The notes below the pieces were generated by a model. That model had not been told where the DNA came from and ran no database searches. It was given only the letters and a program-made list of their open reading frames with translations. The translations under genes were made by a program, and so were the position numbers. Shown piece by piece: positions 26,683 to 35,621 of a DNA stretch of 64,000 nt (positions within the stretch are counted from its first letter, which is position 1; the number at the start of each line of letters is the position of its first letter). Origin of the DNA: Pseudomonas chlororaphis subsp. aurantiaca (GTDB taxonomy: Bacteria; Pseudomonadota; Gammaproteobacteria; Pseudomonadales; Pseudomonadaceae); the NCBI RefSeq assembly GCF_013466605.1, contig NZ_CP059162.1, forward strand, positions 1,364,001 to 1,428,000, in the 5' to 3' direction.

Positions 26683-28260
26683 CTAGGGTTCTTCGCTGGC
26701 AGCTGCAGCGGGTGGAGTGGCCGGCGGTGTGGCTTCGGGCGCTTCCGGCGGTTCGGCGCGGCGGCTTTCCTGGAACCAGTGCAGGGCGATCAGGACCAGG
26801 GTCGGCACGCCGAGCAGGGCGGTGATCAGGAAGAAGTCGTGATAGCCGAACTTCTCCACCATGACCCCCGAATAACCGCCGATCAGGCGCGGCAACAGCA
26901 GCATGATCGAGCTGAGCAGGGCGTACTGGGTCGCCGAGAACTTCAGGTTGGTCAGGCTCGACAGGTAGGCGACGAAGGCCGAGGTGGCCAGCCCCGAGCT
27001 GAAGTTGTCCAGGGAAATGGTCGCCACCAGCATCTGCAGGTTGGGGCCCATGTCGGCCAGCATCAGGAACAGCAGGTTGGTCGCGGCCGAGGCGGCGCCA
27101 CCGATGAACAGGATCGGCAGGATGCCGAAGCGCACGATCAGCAGGCCGCCCATGCCGGCGCCGACCAGGGTCATGATCAGGCCGAAAATCTTGCTGACGC
27201 TGGCGATCTGGTCCTTGGTGAAGCCCTGGTCGATGTAGAACACGTTGGCCATCACGCCCATCACCGTGTCCGACATCCGGTAGGTGGCGATCAGGCCCAG
27301 CAGCAGCAGGGCTTGCCAGCGGTAGCGCAGGATGAAGTCGTTGACCGGCGTCAGCACCGGGGCCAGGCCGCGGCGACCCATGGCCGACAGGCACAGCGCG
27401 GTCAGGATGGTGTAGAGAATGGCGCGCAGGAACGCCCGGTCTTCGAGCAGCAGGTCCAGCAGGCTGACGCCTTCGAACAGCACGCTGGCGAAGTCGGTGT
27501 TGTACAGCTGGGTGAACATCGCCGGCACGGACACCAGCAGCACGATCAGCACGAATACCGACACCAACTGGTGCAAGAAACTGTAGCGCCCGGCCGACAG
27601 CTGGGTGCGCAGCGGTACGGGTGGTTCGCGCATGAACAGGGTGGTCAGCAGGGCCGGGATCATCAGCACGCCGAACAGCACGTAGGTGCCGGTCCAGGCC
27701 GAGTGCTTGTAGCTGAAACCGGTGGAGCCGAAACCTTCGGCGAAGAACAGGGCGCCAGCGGTGGCCAGCAGGGCGGCGACGCGGTAGCCGGACATATAGG
27801 CGGCGGCCAGGGCGGCCTGGCGGCTGTCTTCGGCGATTTCCAGGCGGTAGGCGTCCACCGCGATGTCTTGGGTGGCAGAGGCGAAGGCGACGATAACGGC
27901 AATGGCGATCAGCCAGGACAGGTGCTTTTGCGGATCGCAGAAGCCCATGCCGATCAGCCCGAGCAGCACCAGCGATTGCGACAGGACCAGCCAGGAGCGG
28001 CGGCGCCCGAGTTTGCCCAGCAGGGGCAGGCGCCATTGGTCGAGCAAGGGCGACCAGACCCATTTAAAGGCGTAGGCCAGGCCGATCAGGCTGGCGTAGC
28101 CAATGGTCTCGCGGGCCACGCCGGCTTCGCGCAACCAGACTGAAAGTGTCGAAAACACCAGCATGTAGGGCAGGCCGGCGGCGAAACCAAGCAGCAACAG
28201 CACGAGCGTCGAGGGGCTGGCATAGGCGGCGAGCGCGGCGCGCCAGGTTTTACGGGGCAT
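26683..28260 (-). CDS. ampG: AmpG-family muropeptide permease
   Basis: 525 aa major-facilitator protein with ~14 hydrophobic segments. Signature parts: GFAAGLPYMLVFSTLSVWLREAGV at the N-terminus, FKWVWSPLLDQW, and ASATQDIAVDAYRLE near 130. AmpG imports anhydromuropeptides for cell-wall recycling and thereby influences ampC beta-lactamase induction. The C-terminus is a Pro/Ala/Glu tail. Shorter than the ~594 aa P. aeruginosa AmpG; substrate assignment by family only. On the same strand as proS, with 129 bases between. Confidence 0.88.
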   Translation of the reverse strand: MPRKTWRAALAAYASPSTLVLLLLGFAAGLPYMLVFSTLSVWLREAGVARETIGYASLIGLAYAFKWVWSPLLDQWRLPLLGKLGRRRSWLVLSQSLVLLGLIGMGFCDPQKHLSWLIAIAVIVAFASATQDIAVDAYRLEIAEDSRQAALAAAYMSGYRVAALLATAGALFFAEGFGSTGFSYKHSAWTGTYVLFGVLMIPALLTTLFMREPPVPLRTQLSAGRYSFLHQLVSVFVLIVLLVSVPAMFTQLYNTDFASVLFEGVSLLDLLLEDRAFLRAILYTILTALCLSAMGRRGLAPVLTPVNDFILRYRWQALLLLGLIATYRMSDTVMGVMANVFYIDQGFTKDQIASVSKIFGLIMTLVGAGMGGLLIVRFGILPILFIGGAASAATNLLFLMLADMGPNLQMLVATISLDNFSSGLATSAFVAYLSSLTNLKFSATQYALLSSIMLLLPRLIGGYSGVMVEKFGYHDFFLITALLGVPTLVLIALHWFQESRRAEPPEAPEATPPATPPAAAASEEP

Positions 28261-28304
28261 GGGCTGGAGTCTGCCTCAAGAATTACGGAAACAAAGCGCG
28301 CACT

Positions 28305-28658
28305 CTAACCGCTGTGCTCTACCGGACGCCAGCCATGGCGCCGAATATCCACACGATTGTTCAGGATCGAGACACCTTCCATACGCAGTCGCGCGCGCTG
28401 TTCGTCGCCCGATGCACTGCCCACGGGCAGGCTGATGCGCCCGCCCGCACCCAGTACACGGTGCCAGGGCAGGGTGGTGTCGGCGGGCAACCGGCTGAGG
28501 GTACGTCCCACCCAGCGTGCGGCGCGACCCAGGCCCGCCATTTCCGCCAGTTGTCCATAGCTGACTACCTTGCCTTCCGGGACTTGGGCCAGGGTCAGGT
28601 AGAGCGCCGTGCGTCGGATTTCGGCGGGGCTTTGGTCGGCGTCGAGCGGTTCGATCAC
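28305..28658 (-). CDS. Alkyltransferase-like protein (Atl; MGMT fold without catalytic Cys)
   Basis: 117 aa. It has the Ada/MGMT C-terminal HTH domain (LTLAQVPEGKVVSYGQLAEMAGLGRAARWVGRTLS) but the active-site PCHRV of O6-alkylguanine transferases reads PWHRV here (about residues 64-68). Cys to Trp is the hallmark of ATL proteins, which bind O6-alkylguanine and hand the lesion to nucleotide excision repair. Length matches short ATLs such as E. coli YbaZ. Confidence 0.92.
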   Translation of the reverse strand: MIEPLDADQSPAEIRRTALYLTLAQVPEGKVVSYGQLAEMAGLGRAARWVGRTLSRLPADTTLPWHRVLGAGGRISLPVGSASGDEQRARLRMEGVSILNNRVDIRRHGWRPVEHSG

Positions 28659-28821
28659 GTTCGGGTTTCCTGATGCAGGCTTTAAACCGTCTGTAGGACA
28701 AAGGGTTTATTAACCGTTGAGGATTGAACTCACTATAGATAGTCGAGTCAGTCCCTACCTGAGGTTTTATTCATGTGGATAATGCCGGTTTTTTTCGCAA
28801 ACTCGAGTCCTGTATCTGTTT

Positions 28822-29829
28822 ATGTTGTCCAGAACCCTGTTGTGCCTTGCCGTTTTCAGCACCTCCACACCTTTGCTCGCCGATACCGTCTGGTTGAAGA
28901 ACGGTGACCGTCTGAGCGGCAAGATCAAAGTGTTCGATGGTGGCAAGTTACTGATCCAGACCGAGTATGGCGGGGCCATCCCGATCGACTGGAAGCAGGT
29001 CAAGACGCTGGAGAGCGATCAGGAGCTGCTGGTCAAGCAGGATGCCTACACCGGCGAGAAGGCCAAGTCCCTGCGCGCGGCGGAAGACGGCAAGGTCACC
29101 CTGGCCAATGGCGAGACGCCGAAGACCGTCGAACTGGCGAGCATCCAGCAGATCATGAAGCCCAAGCCGGTGGTCGAGGACCTGGTATGGAAGGGCAATG
29201 TCGACATGGCGCTGGATTATCAGCGGGCGGAAAAGGACACCGACGACTACGACATCGACTTCAAGACTTCGGCGCGCCACGGCAAGTGGCGACACACGGC
29301 GGAAGGCGAGTACAACCGCGAATTCCAGAACGATGTCGTCACCACCGACAACTGGCGCGCCGAATACGCGCTGGACCGCTTCCTCACCGATAAGTGGTTC
29401 TGGCAAGGGCGGCTGAACTACAAGCGTGACAAGGTCGAGGATTTGGCCCGCCAGCGTGTGGTGGGTACCGGTCCGGGTTACCAGTTCTGGGATAACGAAC
29501 TGGGGGCGTTCTCCCTGGGTTCGCTGCTCAACCGCACCGACTACGAGTACAAGGATGGTGGCAAAGACAACTTCTATTCCCTGGCCATGAAGTGGGACTA
29601 CAACCGTTACCTGATTGGCAAGCGGGTCGAGCTGTTTACCAATGGCGAGGTGGGCAGGCCGCTGTCCAATATTGCCGATTACGCCCTGGATGCCGAGATC
29701 GGCCTGCGCTACAAGGTCACGGAGTGGGCGTCGCTCAACCTCAAGGCCGAACGGGACATCATCAGTGGCACCAAGGAGAGCGATCTCAACAAGACCCGTT
29801 ACACCGCGGGGTTTGGCGTCGCCTGGTAA
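28822..29829 (+). CDS. DUF481 outer-membrane beta-barrel-like protein (YdiY-like)
   Basis: 335 aa with a signal peptide (to LLADT, about residue 21). The N-terminal third (VWLKNGDRLSGKIKVFDGGKLLIQTEYGG) is the small beta domain preceding DUF481; the rest alternates polar and aromatic residues and ends in GFGVAW, with a terminal aromatic residue as in outer-membrane barrels. Function unknown. Start at ATG 28822. Confidence 0.8.
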   Translation: MLSRTLLCLAVFSTSTPLLADTVWLKNGDRLSGKIKVFDGGKLLIQTEYGGAIPIDWKQVKTLESDQELLVKQDAYTGEKAKSLRAAEDGKVTLANGETPKTVELASIQQIMKPKPVVEDLVWKGNVDMALDYQRAEKDTDDYDIDFKTSARHGKWRHTAEGEYNREFQNDVVTTDNWRAEYALDRFLTDKWFWQGRLNYKRDKVEDLARQRVVGTGPGYQFWDNELGAFSLGSLLNRTDYEYKDGGKDNFYSLAMKWDYNRYLIGKRVELFTNGEVGRPLSNIADYALDAEIGLRYKVTEWASLNLKAERDIISGTKESDLNKTRYTAGFGVAW

Positions 29830-29923
29830 GGTTTGCGGGTCTTGAATGAGGAAGTCCCGCGGTTTGCACCAGCGGGACTGTCTTGGCGGCGGGGAGGGGG
29901 AATAGCGCTGTGTTATGCCCGGC

Positions 29924-31342
29924 TCAACTGCATGCGCCTTGACGGGCGCCTGTCTGGTACTGGCATTCGCTCTGCAGGCTGCCGTCCTCGTTCCAGAGGC
30001 GTATCCAGCCGTGCGCTTTGCCATCCAGGTAATCCGTAGATGATTCCATCTGACCGTTTTCGTACCAGGTAACGGCAGGGCCTCCGAGTTTCGCGTCCTT
30101 GTAGATCTTGTGATCCTTGAGCTGGCCGTTGTCGTACCATGCCTTGAAGTCGCCCTGCTCGCGGTGCTGGTCATCCCATTGCCACTGGAGGGTTTGCACG
30201 CCCTGTTCGTTCCAGAGGGCATAACTGCGCTGGGTGCCGTGTTCGTCGTTGAATTGCTTCTGCTTTACCTTGCCGTTGGGGTGGTACTGGATTTGCCAGC
30301 CCACGGGCTGGTTGTCGACGAAATCGACGGTGCTTTCCAGTGTGCCGTCAGGGTAGTAGGACAGGCTGGGGCCGACTTTCTTGCCGGCAACGAACTGTCC
30401 GCTGTCTTTGATCTGGCCATCCGGGTAGTAGCTGATAGCTGGGCCATCCGGCAGGTCTGCACGGTAGCTGATGCGCCCGACCCGCTTGCCGTTCTCGTCG
30501 TACTCCAGGTATTCGCCGTCGACGCGTTTGCCCTGGCGCCAGTTGTAGGAGTCGGCGACTTTGCCATTGTCGTGGTAAGCGCTCTGCCAGCCCTCGAGGA
30601 GACTGTCCCGATAGTTCGAGCGTTTAACCACGACACCGCTCTCGGAGTAGGTCAGCGCCTCTCCCTGGCGTTTGCCATTGAGGTCATAACCAACGCTGTG
30701 GCGGAGCTGGCCGTCCGGATAGTAGGTTTTCGAGGCATGAACAGCCTTGCCCGAAACGAAGTCCTCGGCGCTGACGAAATAGTCCCGGCGCAGGGTGCCT
30801 GATTCGACGTAGAAGATTTTTGCGTTCCAGGCCTTTTGCCGGTCGTCGTAGCTCATTGGCATCGTCAGGAAGTACGAGGCTTGGCCTTGGCCTGTCGGGG
30901 CGTAGTGCTCGTCGAGGTAGAGCTTGCCGTCGACCAGGGAGGCTGTCAGTTCAGCGCACTCCTGGGCGGTGCAGGGCCGCACTTTTTCGAAAAAGGCTCG
31001 TTTTCCGTCGCAGTCCGAAAGTGTCAGCAAGAGTGGGGTCTGGTCATCGATCAGTTGCTGGATTTCTTCCAGGACCTGGCCGAACGACTCAGTGGGGATG
31101 CCTGAGGATTCCGGCGTGAGGTAAACCTCGTTGCTGCCACAACGATGGGCGCTGGAAAGCTCCAGCAGCACGGCGCGCCGCAACTCGGCTTGTTGTTTCG
31201 AATCCTTGGCAATGTAGCTGGCGTCGCTGTCCATGCCGACGATGACCGTTGGATGGTCGGGGCGAGGTGTGGCGTTGAGTGCGAGAGGGAGGGCGAGTGT
31301 GAGCACCGCTGCGCTCGACAACTTCCAGTGTCTGAACGGCAT
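29924..31342 (-). CDS. Secreted YwqK/MORN-repeat protein
   Basis: 472 aa. Signal peptide (FRHWKLSSAAVLTLALPLALNA). Residues ~25-170 form a separate domain with several cysteines (RCGSNE, LSDCDG, RPCTAQEC). From ~175 to the end run about ten ~22-residue repeats with the pattern Y-x-D/N-G-x-x-x-x-x-x-Y/F...G (YYPDGQLRHS, YHDNGKVADS, YYPDGQIKDS, YHPNGKVKQK, WYENGQMESS), the YwqK/MORN-like repeat. Databases often label such proteins as antitoxins; here a signal peptide makes a cytoplasmic antitoxin role unlikely. Start at ATG 31342. Confidence 0.8.
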   Translation of the reverse strand: MPFRHWKLSSAAVLTLALPLALNATPRPDHPTVIVGMDSDASYIAKDSKQQAELRRAVLLELSSAHRCGSNEVYLTPESSGIPTESFGQVLEEIQQLIDDQTPLLLTLSDCDGKRAFFEKVRPCTAQECAELTASLVDGKLYLDEHYAPTGQGQASYFLTMPMSYDDRQKAWNAKIFYVESGTLRRDYFVSAEDFVSGKAVHASKTYYPDGQLRHSVGYDLNGKRQGEALTYSESGVVVKRSNYRDSLLEGWQSAYHDNGKVADSYNWRQGKRVDGEYLEYDENGKRVGRISYRADLPDGPAISYYPDGQIKDSGQFVAGKKVGPSLSYYPDGTLESTVDFVDNQPVGWQIQYHPNGKVKQKQFNDEHGTQRSYALWNEQGVQTLQWQWDDQHREQGDFKAWYDNGQLKDHKIYKDAKLGGPAVTWYENGQMESSTDYLDGKAHGWIRLWNEDGSLQSECQYQTGARQGACS

Positions 31343-31419
31343 CCTGCTATTTCCATATGATTGTCCGAGGGGGCGGATCATATAGCGTGGGTGCCATTAA
31401 GCAAAAACATCCGGGCACA

Positions 31420-31450
31420 AAAAAGCCCCGCTTTGAGGGCGGGGCTTTTT
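31420..31450 (-). terminator. Terminator of the cold-shock gene
   Basis: 12-base arms AAAAAGCCCCGC / GCGGGGCTTTTT, 7-base loop, T tract on both strands. It separates the cold-shock gene from the downstream YwqK-like gene on the same strand. Confidence 0.93.
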
Positions 31451-31466
31451 ACTGTTTCAGTACAAG

Positions 31467-31676
31467 TTAGATAACTTGAACTTCTTCAGCTTGCATGCCT
31501 TTCTGACCGCGGGTAGCGATGAAAGAAACCTGTTGGCCTTCTTTCAGGCTTTTGAAGCCGTCGGATTGGATAGCTTTGAAGTGTACGAACAGGTCGTCAC
31601 CGGATTGTGGGGTGATGAAGCCGAAGCCTTTTTCATCGTTGAACCACTTAACGGTACCGGTTTGGCGATTAGACAT
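31467..31676 (-). CDS. Cold-shock-domain protein (CspA family)
   Basis: 69 aa single OB-fold RNA/DNA chaperone. RNP1 KGFGFI (residues 16-21) and RNP2 LFVHF (29-33) are intact; [14 protein letters not shown] is canonical. AAGGAG lies before ATG 31676. The region upstream (31677 to about 31830) has no gene and probably forms the long 5' leader usual for csp mRNAs. Paralogue identity (capA, capB, cspD) cannot be decided. Confidence 0.95.
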   Translation of the reverse strand: MSNRQTGTVKWFNDEKGFGFITPQSGDDLFVHFKAIQSDGFKSLKEGQQVSFIATRGQKGMQAEEVQVI

Positions 31677-32028
31677 GGTGTATCTCCTTGGACAAAGTTA
31701 ACTGCGACTCAGGAAAAGCCCTGGCCGAGACTGAGTGCAAAGAGCAGGAAAAATTCTTGGAGATGGTTGGATCGAAATTCAACATCGTGTAGAGATTCTC
31801 AGTGACACAAGCAGCACAGTGACGCCACCTTAACCCTTTTTCCGGAACCTGCCAATGTTCTTTGCCAAGGATTCGCGCTTTTAGTGACTGGCGGTGCCGT
31901 ATATACCTTCCAGCCCGCAAGTATTGCGGCTTTCAGCGAGAAAAGCGGTCCAGACTTTGAACCCGCAGGCGCACCCCGGTAAGATGCCGGACAGATTTTT
32001 TCCACCTCGCTATTTCAGGACACCCGCC
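31677..32028. other. Divergent intergenic region, csp leader and dcd promoter
   Basis: 352 bases between csp and dcd. The part next to csp is likely a long untranslated leader; frames on either strand here lack ribosome-binding sites and family similarity. Confidence 0.5.
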
Positions 32029-32595
32029 ATGAGCATCAAATCGGACAAGTGGATTCGCCGCATGGCGCAAGAGCACGGCATGATCGAACCTTTCGTGGAG
32101 CGCCAGATGCGTGGCGAAGGCTCGGATCGGCTGATTTCCTTCGGTGTCTCGAGCTACGGCTACGATGTGCGTTGCGCCGATGAGTTCAAGGTGTTCACCA
32201 ACATCAATTCGGCCACTGTCGATCCGAAAAACTTCGACGCCGGCAGCTTCGTCGACATCAAGAGCGACGTGTGCATCATTCCACCCAACTCCTTCGCCCT
32301 GGCCCGCACCGTCGAGTACTTCCGCATTCCGCGCAACGTGCTGACCATCTGCCTGGGTAAAAGCACCTACGCCCGCTGCGGCATCATCGTCAACGTCACC
32401 CCCCTCGAGCCTGAGTGGGAAGGTCACGTGACCCTGGAGTTCTCCAACACCACTACCTTGCCGGCGAAGATCTACGCCAACGAAGGCGTGGCGCAGATGC
32501 TGTTCCTGGAGTCCGACGAAGAGTGCGAAGTGTCCTACAAGGACCGTGGCGGCAAGTACCAGGGCCAGCGTGGCGTGACCCTGCCGCGTACCTGA
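32029..32595 (+). CDS. dcd: dCTP deaminase
   Basis: 188 aa trimeric enzyme converting dCTP to dUTP, supplying dUMP for thymidylate. Signature [20 protein letters not shown] near residues 123-142 contains the catalytic Glu; [16 protein letters not shown] near 40-55 and KSTYARCGI near 110 are also typical. The frame extends upstream, but ATG 32029 ([13 protein letters not shown]) is the conserved start. Length is normal. Confidence 0.97.
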   Translation: MSIKSDKWIRRMAQEHGMIEPFVERQMRGEGSDRLISFGVSSYGYDVRCADEFKVFTNINSATVDPKNFDAGSFVDIKSDVCIIPPNSFALARTVEYFRIPRNVLTICLGKSTYARCGIIVNVTPLEPEWEGHVTLEFSNTTTLPAKIYANEGVAQMLFLESDEECEVSYKDRGGKYQGQRGVTLPRT

Positions 32596-32701
32596 GTCCG
32601 TCGTCTGACGAATAGCGGGAATTCCTCAGCGGGCAGATACTCTAACCAGAGGACTGCCCCGGTTTGCGCACAGCGGACCGTGCTTAGCTCAGGAGTGCCC
32701 C

Positions 32702-32908
32702 ATGAAGATCGATCCGCTTATAAGCGCCACACTTGCCAGACTTGAGCCCAATCAGGTCGGCGTCCTGGCCTGGTCACTGCTGGCGCACCCCAGTGTGGCA
32801 GGCGGCATTCCCGGTCAGCCTGACCCGGATACCCCGCAACCCGCCGAGCCGACCGAACCAGGCGAGCCAACCTTGCCGGACGAGCCTCCTCCCGCTCCTG
32901 TCGCCTGA
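32702..32908 (+). CDS. Small Pro/Glu-rich protein of unknown function
   Basis: 68 aa. AGGAG lies 7 bases before ATG 32702, a good translation signal. The first ~32 residues are weakly amphipathic (LISATLARLEPNQVGVLAWSLLA); the second half is almost only Pro, Glu, Asp, Gly and Thr (PDPDTPQPAEP). No signal peptide, no Cys. It lies between dcd and the terminator of the convergent transporter operon. I recognise no family; coding status rests on the ribosome-binding site and sharp composition. Confidence 0.55.
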   Translation: MKIDPLISATLARLEPNQVGVLAWSLLAHPSVAGGIPGQPDPDTPQPAEPTEPGEPTLPDEPPPAPVA

Positions 32909-32923
32909 TTGACGCCAACCTAC

Positions 32924-32974
32924 AAAAAAGGCCAGCCCGCCGGACTCCATCGAGGTCCCGGCGGGCTGGCCTTT
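32924..32974 (-). terminator. Terminator of the aot-like operon
   Basis: Perfect 14-bp stem GGCCAGCCCGCCGG (32930-32943) / CCGGCGGGCTGGCC (32958-32971) with six T on the minus strand. On the plus strand only CTTTA follows, so it acts mainly on the transporter operon but may also stop the small gene at 32702. Confidence 0.93.
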
Positions 32975-32993
32975 ATCCATAGAGGCGCCTGGC

Positions 32994-33758
32994 TTACTTC
33001 AGGTTACCGCTGAGGAACTGCTGCAAGCGCTCGCTCTTCGGATTGCCCAGCACCTCTTCCGGCGCACCTTCCTCTTCCACCAGGCCCTTGTGCAGGAACA
33101 GCACCTGGCTGGACACCTTGCGGGCGAAACTCATTTCATGGGTGACCATGATCATGGTCCGGCCTTCCTCGGCCAGGCCCTGGATCACCTTGAGCACTTC
33201 GCCCACCAGTTCCGGGTCGAGGGCCGAGGTGGGTTCGTCGAACAGCATCACTTCCGGCTCCATCGCCAGGGCCCGGGCAATTGCCACCCGCTGTTGCTGA
33301 CCACCGGAGAGAAAGGCCGGGTACTGGTCGGCCACCCGGGGGAGCAGGCCGACCTTGTCCAGGTAACGCCGGGCGCGCTCCTCGGCGTCCTTCTTGCTGA
33401 CGCCCAGCACCCGGCGCGGGGCCATGGTGATGTTCTCCAGCACCGTCATGTGGCTCCACAGGTTGAAATGCTGGAACACCATGGCCAGGCGGGTGCGAAT
33501 CCGCTGCAGTTCGTCGGCGTCGGCCACGTGCATGCCGTGGCGGTCCTTGACCATGCGGATCGGCTGGCCGTCCAGGCTCATGGCGCCGTCGTCCGGGGTT
33601 TCCAGGAAGTTGATGCAGCGCAGAAAGGTACTTTTGCCCGAGCCGCTGGCGCCGATCAGGCTGATCACGTCGCCGGTCTTCGCCTTGAGCGAAACACCTT
33701 TGAGCACTTCATTGTCGCCGTAGCATTTATGCAGGCCTTCAATGGTCAGTTTGTACAT
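32994..33758 (-). CDS. aotP: Basic amino-acid ABC transporter ATPase (AotP/HisP-like)
   Basis: 254 aa. Walker A GASGSGKST near residues 36-44, signature LSGGQQQRVAIARAL near 154, Walker B VMLFDEPTSALD, and the switch His in MVTHEMSFA. Order of genes (binding protein, two permeases, AstE-like, ATPase) is that of Pseudomonas aotJQMOP for arginine/ornithine uptake. Start taken at ATG 33758 (MYKLTIEGLHKCYGD). It is the last gene; a strong terminator follows and argR is absent here. Confidence 0.88.
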   Translation of the reverse strand: MYKLTIEGLHKCYGDNEVLKGVSLKAKTGDVISLIGASGSGKSTFLRCINFLETPDDGAMSLDGQPIRMVKDRHGMHVADADELQRIRTRLAMVFQHFNLWSHMTVLENITMAPRRVLGVSKKDAEERARRYLDKVGLLPRVADQYPAFLSGGQQQRVAIARALAMEPEVMLFDEPTSALDPELVGEVLKVIQGLAEEGRTMIMVTHEMSFARKVSSQVLFLHKGLVEEEGAPEEVLGNPKSERLQQFLSGNLK

Positions 33759-33771
33759 GGGGCATGCATCC

Positions 33772-34890
33772 TCAAGGCGAAAGTAGGTAGCCGCTGCGAT
33801 AGGCTTCGTGGCCGGCGACATGGGCGATCACCATGCCGGCCGTGGCCATGCGGCGCAGCGAGCGGGTGTAGAGCAGGCCGGCGCAGCTGCAATGAACGGG
33901 GGTGACGCGATCGTTGATCGGGTCGATGACTTCGGCCACCTGCTGCCCGGCTTCCAGGTACTCCCCGGGCAGGGCGGTGAATACCAGCAGGCCGCCCACG
34001 GGCGTGGCCACAGGTTCCACGCCGGCCAGCGGCGTGGCCGGGTAGGGCAGCTCGGGCTGGGGCGGAGCCTCGCCGGCGATGGCGCCAAAATAGGTCAGGT
34101 AATCCAGTATGGCCTGGCAATCCCGGCTGGCCAGGTCGTGGTTGACGTCGCCCTGGCCGCGCAGCTCGACGGTGACCGAGAAGCTGCCCTGGGGAATGGC
34201 GAAGCGCTCGCCGAAACGCTGCTGCAATTGCCACCAGAGCAGGGTGAAGCATTCGTCGAACGACTGGCCGCCGGAATCGGTGGCCAGCAGGCTGGCTTGC
34301 GAGCCGATATAGCGGGCCAGTGGCTCGACCTGCGGCCAGGCCTCGGGCGTGGTGTACAGATGGGTCACGGCTTCGAAATCGCAGTGCAGGTCCAGCACCA
34401 TGTCCGCGTCGCAGGCCAGGCGCTGCAGGGCCAGGCGCTGGGACTGCAACTGAGTGCCGGCGGTCTGCCGTGCCAGGGCGTTGCGCAGGCTGGCGCGGAT
34501 GATTTCGCGGTTGTGTCGTGGGGCGTCGCCCAGTTGGCCTTCGATGGCGTTGCCGACTTCTTCGCCGAGGTCGAGGAACCAGCGGTTGAAGTTCTGCCCG
34601 CTTTCCAGCTCGTAGCGGCCCAGCGGCACGTCCATCAATACCTGTTCCAGGCCGGCCGGGTTGGCTACCGGCACCAGGACGATTTCGCTGCGCAGGCGGC
34701 CCTGGGCCTCCAGTTCCGCCAGGCGCGCCTTGAGGTGCCAGGCCACGAGCATGCCCGGCAGTTCATCGGCGTGTAGTGACGACTGGATGTAGATCTTGCC
34801 TTCGGCCCGCTCGGGGCCGAAGTGAAAGCTGTGGATCTGGCGCGTGGTCCCCGGCACCGGGGTCAGCAGATCATGAGTCTGTTGGCGCAT
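33772..34890 (-). CDS. aotO: AotO-like AstE/aspartoacylase-family protein
   Basis: 372 aa zinc-hydrolase fold of the succinylglutamate desuccinylase/aspartoacylase family. Putative metal ligands sit in SLHADELPG (His and Glu near residues 39-42) and DLHCDFE (His near 169); catalytic Glu may be in SVTVELRG. The C-terminal ~90 residues form a small beta domain. Inclusion in an amino-acid uptake operon copies the aotO position in P. aeruginosa; its role there is not essential for transport. Start ATG 34890; the frame extends upstream over the permease gene without similarity. 13-base gap to aotP. Confidence 0.85.
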   Translation of the reverse strand: MRQQTHDLLTPVPGTTRQIHSFHFGPERAEGKIYIQSSLHADELPGMLVAWHLKARLAELEAQGRLRSEIVLVPVANPAGLEQVLMDVPLGRYELESGQNFNRWFLDLGEEVGNAIEGQLGDAPRHNREIIRASLRNALARQTAGTQLQSQRLALQRLACDADMVLDLHCDFEAVTHLYTTPEAWPQVEPLARYIGSQASLLATDSGGQSFDECFTLLWWQLQQRFGERFAIPQGSFSVTVELRGQGDVNHDLASRDCQAILDYLTYFGAIAGEAPPQPELPYPATPLAGVEPVATPVGGLLVFTALPGEYLEAGQQVAEVIDPINDRVTPVHCSCAGLLYTRSLRRMATAGMVIAHVAGHEAYRSGYLLSP

Positions 34891-34910
34891 GGATGATGAT
34901 TTGCCTTGTT

Positions 34911-35621
34911 CTAGTGGGTCGGCCCGAGGAAGGCCAGCCAGCGGCGTTCGGCGAGACGGAACAGGCCGACCAGCGCGAAGGTCACGGTGAGGTAGATCAG
35001 CGCGGCGATGCCGAAGGACTCGAAGGTCATGAAGGTCGCCGAGTTGGCGTCGCGGGCGACTTTCAGCACATCCGGGATGGTCGCGGTGAAGGCCACGGTG
35101 GTCGAGTGCAGCATCAGGATCACTTCGTTGCTGTAGTAGGGCAACGAGCGGCGCAGGGCCGACGGCATGATCACATAGGCGTACAGCTTCCAGCCGCTGA
35201 GGCCGTAGGCCTTGGCCGCCTCGACCTCGCCATGGGCCATGCTGCGGATCGCCCCGGCGAAAATCTCCGTGGTGTAGGCGCAGGTGTTCAGGGCGAAGGC
35301 GAGGATGGTGCAGTTCATCGCGTCGCGAAAGAACGCATCGAGCATGGGCTGGGCGCGGACCGCGGCGATGCTGTAGATCCCGGTGTAGCAGATCAGCAGC
35401 TGGATATAGAGCGGTGTGCCGCGAAACAGATAGGTGTAGAACTGCACCGGCCAGCGTAGGTAGAGCTTGGGCGAGACCCGGGCGATGGACAGTGGGATCG
35501 ACACCAGGAAACCGATGAAGATCGAGGCGCTGAGCAGCCACATCGTCATCGCCAGGCCGGTGACGTTGTAGCCGTCGCTGTAGAGGAAGGGTCTCCAGTA
35601 TTCCTGCAGGAGCTCGATCAT
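34911..35621 (-). CDS. aotM: ABC transporter permease (AotM/HisM-like)
   Basis: 236 aa inner-membrane permease with ~5 helices. The EAA loop reads EVEAAKAYGLSGWKLYAYVIMPSALRRSLP, which contacts the ATPase. It forms a heterodimer with the upstream permease. The ATG at 35621 overlaps the upstream stop by 4 bases (ATGA), indicating translational coupling. Confidence 0.9.
   Translation of the reverse strand: MIELLQEYWRPFLYSDGYNVTGLAMTMWLLSASIFIGFLVSIPLSIARVSPKLYLRWPVQFYTYLFRGTPLYIQLLICYTGIYSIAAVRAQPMLDAFFRDAMNCTILAFALNTCAYTTEIFAGAIRSMAHGEVEAAKAYGLSGWKLYAYVIMPSALRRSLPYYSNEVILMLHSTTVAFTATIPDVLKVARDANSATFMTFESFGIAALIYLTVTFALVGLFRLAERRWLAFLGPTH

Noticed and set aside
28722..28745. Sequence resembling part of a phage T7 promoter (ACTCACTATAGA)
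   Set aside because: Only the 3' half matches and no T7-like polymerase gene is near; chance similarity.
31669..32005. Short minus-strand frames between csp and dcd
   Set aside because: No ribosome-binding site or family similarity; the region fits a csp untranslated leader and divergent promoters better.
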